NCBI GenBank assembly: GCA_900554985.1
Contig: USJQ01000054.1
Coordinates: forward strand, 1 to 6,909
Direction of reading: 5' to 3'
Source: an uncultured Collinsella sp.
Lineage (GTDB): Bacteria > Actinomycetota > Coriobacteriia > Coriobacteriales > Coriobacteriaceae
DNA length: 6,909 bases
The notes under the pieces are model-generated. The model made no database searches. It was not told the DNA's origin and saw only the letters and a list, made by a program, of their open reading frames with translations. This document shows positions 1-4,838 of this stretch, in pieces. How positions within the stretch are numbered: position 1 is the first letter of the stretch; the number at the start of each line of letters is the position of its first letter. The position numbers were made by a program, and so were the translations under genes.

Positions 1-39
1 AAAAAGCCTCGCCGCACGAAGTGCGCAGCGAGGCTTTTT
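1..39 (-). terminator. Intrinsic terminator of the aldolase gene, probably bidirectional
   Basis: Bases 1-12 pair perfectly with 28-39. An inner stem of 13-17 with 21-25 closes on a GAA loop, and C26-A27 forms a small bulge. The outer stem ends in five A on the left and five T on the right, so a U-run follows the hairpin on either strand. It lies 76 bases beyond the aldolase stop codon and suits that transcript. A converging gene to the left of the window could share it. The stretch 40-115 holds nothing else I can identify. Confidence 0.9.
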
Positions 40-115
40 GCATGCCCGAGGACGATTGGGGAACTAAGCCCTCATCCCTCCCCGGGATCTATTTTGAGTC
101 GGAGTACCCTTGCTG

Positions 116-973
116 TTACTCTGCTTTGCCCACAGAGTTGAGGTTGGTCATACGGATCTTAACCAGCTCGGTGATCTCACGCATGCCCTCCTTGGCCGGC
201 TTCTTAGGATCGAAGCAGGCGGGGTTCTCAGCCATGTAGGCCATGAAGCCCTTGGTGTAAGCCTGACGCAGCTCGGTGGCGTAGTTAACCTTGCAGATGC
301 CGTTCTTCACAGCCTCGGCAACCTGCTCATCGGGCACACCGGAGGTGCCGTGCAGGACCAGCGGCACGTCGACGGCGTCGCGAATGGCCTTGACCACGGA
401 CTGCTCGATGTGAGGATCGCTCGTGTACACGCCGTGGCTGGTGCCAACGCCAATGGCCAGCGAGGTGCAGCCGGTGCGCTCAACAAACTCCTTGGCCTCG
501 GCAGGATCGGTGTAGGGGCTCTCGCCCTCAACTGCGGGACCGTCGTCCTCCTTACCGCCGACCTTGCCGAGCTCGGCCTCGACGGGCACGCCCATGGCGC
601 GGCCAGCGTCGGCGACGGACTTGGTCAGGGCAATGTTGTCCTCGAAGGACTCGTGCGAACCGTCGATCATGACGGAGGTGTAGCCCGTGCGGAAAGCCTG
701 CATGCAGCGGTCATAGCCATCGCCGTGATCGAGGTGCAGGGCGACGGGCACGGAAGCGCGCCCGGCGGCAGCCTTGACCATGCCGTAGAAGTAGTCCAGA
801 CCAGCGGTCTTGATGGTGCCCGGGGGGGTCTGCATGATGACGGGGGACTTGGTCTCCTCGGCAGCGGCCAGAACGGCCATAACAAACTCGAGGTTCTCGA
901 CGTTGAACGCGCCGACGGCGTAGTGGCCGGCCTGAGCGTCCTTGAGCATCTTTTCGGTGGTTACAAGTGCCAT
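116..973 (-). CDS. fba: Class II (zinc) ketose-1,6-bisphosphate aldolase, fructose- or tagatose-bisphosphate type
   Basis: This cytosolic enzyme reversibly cleaves a ketohexose 1,6-bisphosphate to dihydroxyacetone phosphate and glyceraldehyde 3-phosphate. The 285-residue length is typical of the short class II aldolases. Visible motifs are the N-terminal YAVGAFNVENLE (18-29), LHLDHG with catalytic Asp82 and zinc ligand His83, MIDGSH (102-107), EAELGKVGGKEDD (132-144), GTSHG with His180, LVLHGTSG with His208, and KVNYATELR (228-236). The spacing of Asp82, His83, His180 and His208 matches the numbering I recall for E. coli KbaY/GatY. The GTSHGVY and NYATEL segments also look more like tagatose-bisphosphate aldolases than Bacillus FbaA. 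Substrate is therefore open: it may be the glycolytic aldolase or a tagatose-pathway enzyme. The start at 973 is chosen for the AGGAG at 983-987, nine bases upstream. The frame stays open to 1114, but that extension lacks family similarity. It is divergent from a DeoR-type regulator, which may control it. Confidence 0.93.
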   Translation of the reverse strand: MALVTTEKMLKDAQAGHYAVGAFNVENLEFVMAVLAAAEETKSPVIMQTPPGTIKTAGLDYFYGMVKAAAGRASVPVALHLDHGDGYDRCMQAFRTGYTSVMIDGSHESFEDNIALTKSVADAGRAMGVPVEAELGKVGGKEDDGPAVEGESPYTDPAEAKEFVERTGCTSLAIGVGTSHGVYTSDPHIEQSVVKAIRDAVDVPLVLHGTSGVPDEQVAEAVKNGICKVNYATELRQAYTKGFMAYMAENPACFDPKKPAKEGMREITELVKIRMTNLNSVGKAE

Positions 974-1308
974 GAGCGTTTGCTCCTCTCCCTCGCCCGC
1001 ATCTGGACATCGGGCGTACGTGTCCGCAAGGCGTTTTACCTTGCATTTTGCTGCGCCCATTGTATGAAAATCGCATCTGTCGCATGTACGAGATATCGTC
1101 GGCACGCAGGCCAAAACGCTCGTTTTTGAAAAGCAAACGGAAGGGATTCAGGCTAAATTCCCCTATCCGACATTACCGTTTTCAAGCGAATCATCTTTCT
1201 TTTATAGAAAAGATAAGTAATCGAAAGGCGTTTACTTGCTCAAAAAGAAAATGAACGAAAATAGACTCAACACAATTCCTGCAAATTTAGGCTGAGGATG
1301 GAGCAGCT
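974..1308. other. Divergent intergenic region between aldolase and DeoR regulator
   Basis: These 335 bases must hold the promoters of both divergent genes. The part next to the aldolase is GC-rich; 1130-1290 is markedly AT-rich, as expected for promoters. A palindrome TCTTTT-ATAG-AAAAGA lies at 1198-1213. CGAA cores occur on the plus strand at 1187, 1222 and 1256, spaced 35 and 34 bases. The last lies in AACGAAAATA (1254-1263), whose complement resembles the half-site of the DeoR-family regulator GlpR. I could not pick a -35/-10 pair with confidence on either strand. The DeoR gene has a ribosome binding site GAGGATGGAG at 1294-1303. Confidence 0.6.
1005..1044 (-). promoter_or_regulatory. Two back-to-back hairpins in the aldolase mRNA leader
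   Basis: GGACA (1005-1009) pairs with TGTCC (1021-1025). Directly adjoining it, GCAAGG (1026-1031) pairs with CCTTGC (1039-1044) around a 7-base loop. If the aldolase transcript starts in the AT-rich part of the spacer, both stems lie in its 5' leader, 18 bases or more upstream of the Shine-Dalgarno sequence. They could affect stability or translation, but I recognise no known riboswitch and the stems are short. Confidence 0.3.
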
Positions 1309-2112
1309 ATGGCCCACGCAACAACCCGAGCTTTCGCCGATGAGCGACGCGCCGCCATCATGGAGATGCTTGAACATAACGCCTCGGTGCAGGTGGCAGA
1401 AATCGCCCAGACCTTTGGCGTATCCTCCGTCACCGCCCGCGCCGACCTGGACGCGCTAGCCGAGTCCGGCAAGTTGCGCCGCACGCACGGCGGCGCCGTG
1501 TCGCTCCACAAACGCCTAACCGTCTCCACGCAGGATCGCCGCATCAACGTCAACGTTGCCGCCAAGCAAGCCATTGCCCAAAGCGCTATCAGGCTTGTTA
1601 ACGACGGCGACACGGTGCTTGTCGACTCCGGCACCACGGCACTCGAGTTCGTTCGGCTCCTCGACCAGCGCGATGGCATCACCGTCATCACGGCCGACAT
1701 TACCATTGCCGATTACATCGACGAGAGCATGCCCTCAGTCGATGTCGTCATGCTGGGCGGGGCACTGCGCAAAGGCCATCGCTATCTGTACGGCCCACTT
1801 ACCATGCAGGCGCTCCAAATGGTCCACGCCGATCTTGCCGTCATGTGCCCTGGCGCTTTCGTTCCCGGCTGCGGCTTTACCACCGACTTTCCCCAGATGG
1901 CCGAGACCAAAGCGGCTATGGTCGGTGCTGCTCGTCAAAGTGTCGCCCTCATGGACGCCAGTAAGGTCAACGGACGTGGCATGTACCGCTTTGCCGAGCT
2001 GACCGACGTCAACGCCATCGTGATGGACCGTGACCCCGATCACGCCGTCGCCACCTCAATCGCCGAGATCGTCGACAACGCACGTCCAGCCCTCATCATC
2101 GCCACCAGCTAA
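1309..2112 (+). CDS. DeoR-family (DeoR/GlpR) sugar-phosphate-responsive transcriptional repressor
   Basis: This is a 267-residue cytosolic DNA-binding regulator of the usual DeoR length. An N-terminal DeoR winged helix-turn-helix covers about residues 9-64. It includes ERRAAIMEML, VQVAEIAQTFGVSSVTARADLDALAESG and the typical ending LRRTHGGAV (57-64). The C-terminal DeoRC sensor domain follows from about residue 78. It shows the phosphate-binding DSGTTAL (106-112), VVMLGGALRKGHRYLYG (146-162) and DASKVNGRGMYRFAEL (216-231). Family members sense a phosphorylated sugar and release the operator. The start at 1309 has GGAG five bases upstream and AGGA ten bases upstream. It is divergent from the aldolase, so the likely targets are that gene and its own promoter. 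The effector cannot be read from sequence; a ketohexose phosphate is a guess from the neighbour. It converges with the flavodiiron gene at a shared hairpin. Confidence 0.93.
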   Translation: MAHATTRAFADERRAAIMEMLEHNASVQVAEIAQTFGVSSVTARADLDALAESGKLRRTHGGAVSLHKRLTVSTQDRRINVNVAAKQAIAQSAIRLVNDGDTVLVDSGTTALEFVRLLDQRDGITVITADITIADYIDESMPSVDVVMLGGALRKGHRYLYGPLTMQALQMVHADLAVMCPGAFVPGCGFTTDFPQMAETKAAMVGAARQSVALMDASKVNGRGMYRFAELTDVNAIVMDRDPDHAVATSIAEIVDNARPALIIATS

Positions 2113-2116
2113 AAGA

Positions 2117-2155
2117 AAACCACCACAAAGGTGCCTGTCCCCTTTGTGGTGGTTT
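2117..2155 (-). terminator. Hairpin terminator between convergent deoR and flavodiiron genes
   Basis: Bases 2117-2131 pair perfectly with 2141-2155, giving a 15-bp stem with the 9-base loop TGCCTGTCC. On the minus strand the stem runs into a T-rich tail (complement of AAAAGAAAA at 2111-2119), so it is a strong terminator for the flavodiiron gene, which ends at 2179. On the plus strand, where it lies four bases after the deoR stop, only three T at the end of the stem precede GAGCG, so termination there may be weaker. Confidence 0.85.
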
Positions 2156-2178
2156 GAGCGTTAAAAGTGAACGTGTCG

Positions 2179-3339
2179 CTACTTGGAAAGCTCGTCGGCG
2201 AGGGCCTCGATCTGAGCGCGCGAGGCGTCGTTGAGCGAACCCAGGACGGTCACCTTGTTCTGCGCCAGGGTGATGTCCTTCATACCCTCGAGCTCCTTGG
2301 TCATAACCTTGGCAGCTGCAGGCGCCCAGGAACCGGCCTCGACAAGCGCCACGGTACGGTTCTGATAGGCATGCTCGGCGAGCGTGTGGATGAAGGTGCT
2401 CATGAACGGGAAGATCTCGCCCTGATAGGTGATGGAGGCGAGCACCAGGCGGTCGTAGCGGAACGCGTCCTCAACGGCCTCGGCCATGTCGTCGCGAGCC
2501 AAGTCAAAAACGGAGACCTTCTGGCCGCGAGCCTCGAGCGCTGCGGCGAGCTCCTCGACGGCGGCCTTCAGGTGGCCGTAGACGCTCGCGTAGGCAATCG
2601 TGATGCCCTCGTCCTCGGGCTGATAGCTCGACCAGGTGTTGTAGGTGTCGAGGTAATAGCCCAGGTTCTCGGTAAGAACGGGACCATGGAGCGGGCAGAT
2701 GACCTGGATGTCCAAATCGGCGGCCTTCTTGAGCACGGCCTGTACAAACTTGCCGAACTTGCCCACGATGCCAAAGTAGTAACGGCGCGCCTCGCAGGCC
2801 CACCCTTCCGGATCCTCGATGTCGTTGGCGCCAAACTTGCCAAAGCCGTCGGCACTAAAGAGCACCTTGTCGGTGGCCTCGTAGGAGAACAGCACCTCGG
2901 GCCAGTGAACGTTGGGGGCGCCAACGAAGGTCAGGCTGTGGCCGCCCAGGTCGAGCACGTCGCCCTCTTTGACAACCATCTTGCGCTCGGGGTAGTCCGT
3001 GCCAAAGTAGTTGACCATCATGCGGAAGGCGCCCATGCTTGCCACAATCTGCGCCTGGGGATAGCGCTCCATAAAGGCGGCGATGCCGGCGGAGTGATCG
3101 GGCTCCATGTGATGGATGACCAGGTAGTCGGGCGTGCGACCGTCGAGCACGGCCTCGAGGTTGCCGAGCCACTCGTCGACAAAACCGCCATCGACCGAAT
3201 CGGCGACAGCGATCTTCTCGCCCAAGATAACGTAGCTGTTGTATGCCATACCGTTCTCGGACACATCGTACTGGCCCTCGAACAGGTCAATGTCGTGATC
3301 GTCAACGCCAATGTAGCGGATATCCTTGGTGATCTCCAT
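2179..3339 (-). CDS. fprA: Flavodiiron protein (A-type flavoprotein, FprA family), O2 and/or NO reductase
   Basis: This 386-residue cytosolic protein is a two-domain flavodiiron enzyme that reduces O2 to water or NO to N2O, protecting anaerobes. The N-terminal metallo-beta-lactamase-like diiron domain (about 1-245) has the HxExDH ligand set as His77, Glu79, Asp81 and His82. The remaining ligands are His145 in NVHWPE, Asp164 in SADGFG and His218 in CPLHGP. All seven family ligands are present. The C-terminal flavodoxin domain (about 246-386) starts with the FMN phosphate loop AYASVYGHLKAA (249-260). It also has the TYQGEIFP segment near 304 and EAGSWAP near 334. There is no fused rubredoxin or flavin reductase domain, so an external electron donor, usually rubredoxin, is needed; none is in the window. 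The start at 3339 has a perfect AGGAGG at 3349-3354, nine bases upstream. Sequence alone does not separate O2 from NO preference. Confidence 0.95.
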   Translation of the reverse strand: MEITKDIRYIGVDDHDIDLFEGQYDVSENGMAYNSYVILGEKIAVADSVDGGFVDEWLGNLEAVLDGRTPDYLVIHHMEPDHSAGIAAFMERYPQAQIVASMGAFRMMVNYFGTDYPERKMVVKEGDVLDLGGHSLTFVGAPNVHWPEVLFSYEATDKVLFSADGFGKFGANDIEDPEGWACEARRYYFGIVGKFGKFVQAVLKKAADLDIQVICPLHGPVLTENLGYYLDTYNTWSSYQPEDEGITIAYASVYGHLKAAVEELAAALEARGQKVSVFDLARDDMAEAVEDAFRYDRLVLASITYQGEIFPFMSTFIHTLAEHAYQNRTVALVEAGSWAPAAAKVMTKELEGMKDITLAQNKVTVLGSLNDASRAQIEALADELSK

Positions 3340-3355
3340 CAGGCAAAGCCTCCTA

Positions 3356-3408
3356 GATAGACAAATGAACCCGTCTATCATAGCACTCACCTTTATAGCC
3401 ACGGCTAT
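3356..3408 (-). promoter_or_regulatory. Extended -10 promoter of the flavodiiron gene with two inverted repeats
   Basis: On the minus strand TGCTATGAT (3385-3377) is an extended -10 element with a 5/6 match to TATAAT. No good -35 is present, which extended -10 promoters tolerate. Two inverted repeats frame it. GATAGAC-N10-GTCTATC (3356-3362 with 3373-3379) overlaps the -10 and the expected start of transcription. ATAGCC-AC-GGCTAT (3395-3408) sits over the -35 position. Their placement is what operators for a repressor or activator would show. The regulator is unknown; an oxygen, NO or redox sensor would make sense for this gene. The promoter implies the gene need not depend on read-through from lacI, although no convincing terminator separates the two. 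Confidence 0.42.
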
Positions 3409-3468
3409 CTGCCAGCATCCTTACCGATTGTTATTGAAGCGCAACGCCAAGCCGTTGACCTGCGAAAA

Positions 3469-4500
3469 CTATGCGCGCGGAGCTGCCGTGGTATGCCGAA
3501 CGATGAGCTGACCGGGAATGCGAATGGCGACGGGCCTGTCCGACGCCCCCGCCTTGGGAACCGCATGCTCGAATACCTCGCGTCCACGCTGATGCAAATC
3601 GAATCGGACAGTCGTGAGCTCGTTATGTGCGACAAAGTCGTCGAGCGAGTCATCAACGCCCACCACGCTCACGTCCTCGGGCACGCGCAAGCCGCTATCG
3701 CGCAGCGCGGCGATGGCGCCGTTTGCCATTTGGTCGTTTGCCGCATAGATCGCCGTCATGGTGCGGTCGTTCTCGGCCAGATATCTGCCGGCCTCGTAAC
3801 CGCTGTTGGCAGACCAGTCGCCCTCGAGTGGCGCCTGCGGCTTAATGTGCTTACGCTCGAGCGCATCCTGCCAACCGGCGCGACGAAATTGCTCGTCGAC
3901 CGAGAACGACGGGCCGCCAATATAGCGAATCTGCTCGTGCCCCAGCTCAAACAGATGATCCATAAGCAATAGCGAGCAGCCGTAATGGTCGGAATCGACC
4001 GTGGTCACGCGCGGATGCGCGTACATGGTAACGATGACCGTTCCAATGCCCGGCAACGGATCGAACGTCTCAAAATCGGGCGCCATGCGACTCATGCCGA
4101 TGATGATACCGTCCACGGGCAGCGCGGCCATACGACGCGTGGCCTCGGCAAGCGAAAACTCCTCGGTCTTGGACATCTCGACCAGCGTGATGGCGCAGCC
4201 GCGCTCGCGGGCCGCGCTGGCAATGCCGTCGATCATCGTAAGGTTGCCAAACTTGGTGACATCGTTGACGCACAGGCCGACCGAATGGTAACGGCCGTCG
4301 CGCAGCGAGCGACCGGCATAACTCGGACGAAAGCCAAGCTCTTGCATAGCGGCCTGCACGCGCTGGCGCGTCTGTTCGTTAACGTTGGGCAAGCCGTTGG
4401 CGACGCGCGAAACCGTCTGCTGCGAAACGCCAGCAGCGCGGGCGACGTCGGCCATGGAGACCGGACGCGAACTGGTATCGTTGGACGGGCGCCTTGCCAC
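3469..4500 (-). CDS. LacI/GalR-family transcriptional regulator, probable galactose (gal) operon repressor
   Basis: This is a 343-residue cytosolic regulator of standard LacI-family length. The helix-turn-helix lies at about 16-36 (SMADVARAAGVSQQTVSRVAN), with Gln27-Gln28 at the positions equivalent to the operator-reading Tyr17-Gln18 of E. coli LacI. The hinge helix AGRSLRDGR (62-70) precedes a periplasmic-binding-protein-like sensor domain from about 73. Family landmarks there are TTVDSDHYG, HLFELGHEQIRYIGGP, GDWSANSGYEAG, AIYAANDQMANGAIAALRDSGLRVPEDVSVVGVDD and LTTVRFDLHQRG. The start is GTG at 4500-4498, supported by GAAGG at 4508-4512 seven bases upstream. An in-frame ATG at residue 16 would cut off only a disordered N-terminal tail. 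It is divergent from galK, and three copies of one operator-like word lie between them, so it probably represses galK-galT and itself, with galactose or a galactoside as inducer. The effector is inferred from context. Confidence 0.93.
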   Translation of the reverse strand: MARRPSNDTSSRPVSMADVARAAGVSQQTVSRVANGLPNVNEQTRQRVQAAMQELGFRPSYAGRSLRDGRYHSVGLCVNDVTKFGNLTMIDGIASAARERGCAITLVEMSKTEEFSLAEATRRMAALPVDGIIIGMSRMAPDFETFDPLPGIGTVIVTMYAHPRVTTVDSDHYGCSLLLMDHLFELGHEQIRYIGGPSFSVDEQFRRAGWQDALERKHIKPQAPLEGDWSANSGYEAGRYLAENDRTMTAIYAANDQMANGAIAALRDSGLRVPEDVSVVGVDDSLDDFVAHNELTTVRFDLHQRGREVFEHAVPKAGASDRPVAIRIPGQLIVRHTTAAPRA

Positions 4501-4593
4501 AGGATCACCTTCACCCTTGAGAGATCTGAATAGCGTGAATGCCGGCCCGGGCAGAAATACATCCCGCGCCGAGGCCCGCTATCGTCGGACGCA

Positions 4594-4607
4594 TGTTAAC
4601 GTACTCT
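4594..4607 (+). promoter_or_regulatory. Operator 1, lacI-proximal (TGTTAACGTACTCT)
   Basis: This is the first of three copies of TGTTAACGTACTC. The word is an imperfect palindrome centred on ACGT (outer TG/CA and inner ACGT pair when the last base is A), with a central CpG as LacI-family operators usually have. It lies 94 bases upstream of the lacI GTG codon and downstream of the candidate lacI promoter. That position fits autoregulation. The binding protein is inferred to be the adjacent LacI-family regulator. Confidence 0.75.
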
Positions 4608-4633
4608 ACTTTTTCTATCTGCATCTCTTCTGC

Positions 4634-4662
4634 TTTATAAGTCCATACGGCAGTACCGTTCA
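4634..4662 (-). promoter_or_regulatory. Candidate promoter of lacI
   Basis: On the minus strand TATAAA (4639-4634) is a good -10 element. The hexamer 17 bases upstream, TGAACG (4662-4657), is a poor -35 with three matches to TTGACA. Transcription would begin near 4627, which places operator 1 about 20-33 bases into the transcript. The -35 is weak, so this is a suggestion only. Confidence 0.27.
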
Positions 4663-4688
4663 CGGCTGAATTTCTACCGATTACCAGA

Positions 4689-4717
4689 TTCTCAAAAAGT
4701 GATAAGTGTTGTGTTAT
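4689..4717 (+). promoter_or_regulatory. Candidate promoter of galK-galT
   Basis: TTCTCA (4689-4694) and TGTTAT (4712-4717) each match the consensus -35 and -10 at four of six bases and are separated by 17 bases. Transcription would begin near 4724, inside operator 2. Neither hexamer is strong. The placement against the operator is the best argument for it. Confidence 0.32.
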
Positions 4718-4730
4718 GAGTACGTTAACA
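4717..4730 (-). promoter_or_regulatory. Operator 2, at the galK promoter (TGTTAACGTACTCA on minus strand)
   Basis: This is an inverted copy of the shared word, identical over all 14 bases to operator 3. Its centre is 64 bp from that of operator 3, about six helical turns, and 123 bp from operator 1. It begins at the end of the candidate galK -10 element and would cover the start of transcription, the classic place for repression. Confidence 0.78.
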
Positions 4731-4743
4731 TAGCCCGTAACGT

Positions 4744-4773
4744 GCGGCATCGTAGATGCTGAGTTTATGCCGC
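4744..4773 (+). promoter_or_regulatory. Inverted repeat in the galK leader
   Basis: GCGGCAT (4744-4750) is repeated inverted as ATGCCGC (4767-4773) with 16 bases between. A shorter hairpin GCATC-GTA-GATGC (4747-4759) shares the left arm, so the two folds exclude each other. The element sits between operators 2 and 3. It may be an mRNA structure or a binding site for a second regulator. No U-run follows, so it is not a terminator. Confidence 0.35.
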
Positions 4774-4780
4774 TTCAGAT

Positions 4781-4794
4781 TGTTAACGTACTCA
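4781..4794 (+). promoter_or_regulatory. Operator 3, galK-proximal (TGTTAACGTACTCA)
   Basis: This is the third copy of the shared word. It ends 44 bases before the galK start codon and lies in the probable galK leader. The near-integral helical spacing to operator 2 would allow cooperative binding or a short repression loop. As a downstream site it could also act as a roadblock to polymerase. Confidence 0.78.
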
Positions 4795-4838
4795 CTACGA
4801 CGGAAAACTCGTCAGTATGCGCCAAGGAAAGGACCCTC

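Larger units (their letters stand above)
4501..4838. other. Divergent lacI-galK regulatory region
   Basis: This 338-base spacer separates the regulator from galK. It is clearly more AT-rich than the genes, especially at 4605-4720. It carries three copies of a 13-bp word listed separately, a candidate promoter on each strand, and an inverted repeat between operators 2 and 3. The galK Shine-Dalgarno AAGGAAAGGA is at 4824-4833. I see no small gene in it. A possible galK start at 4767 lies inside the inverted repeat and upstream of operator 3, so the region is better read as untranslated. Confidence 0.8.

Noticed and set aside
974..1114. N-terminal extension of the aldolase up to 1114
   Set aside because: The family begins at MALVTTEKML with a good AGGAG upstream; the extension has no family similarity and lies in the leader with hairpins.
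110..1129. Long plus-strand open frame opposite the aldolase (339 codons)
   Set aside because: It is an antisense shadow caused by high GC and biased third positions; its translation is rich in Gly, Val, Leu and His and has no recognisable domain. The same applies to plus 2167-3360 and minus 4812-6002 and 6026-6904.
3340..3402. Upstream start for the flavodiiron protein at 3402
   Set aside because: The start at 3339 has a perfect AGGAGG, and the extra residues would run across the extended -10 promoter and its inverted repeats.
3442..3457. Hairpin CAACG-N6-CGTTG after lacI as a terminator
   Set aside because: The stem is only five base pairs and no U-run follows, so I do not call it a terminator; lacI may read through toward the flavodiiron gene.
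4767..4838. Galactokinase start at 4767
   Set aside because: It lacks a close Shine-Dalgarno sequence and would translate operator 3; the ATG at 4839 has AAGGAAAGGA and the normal distance to motif 1.
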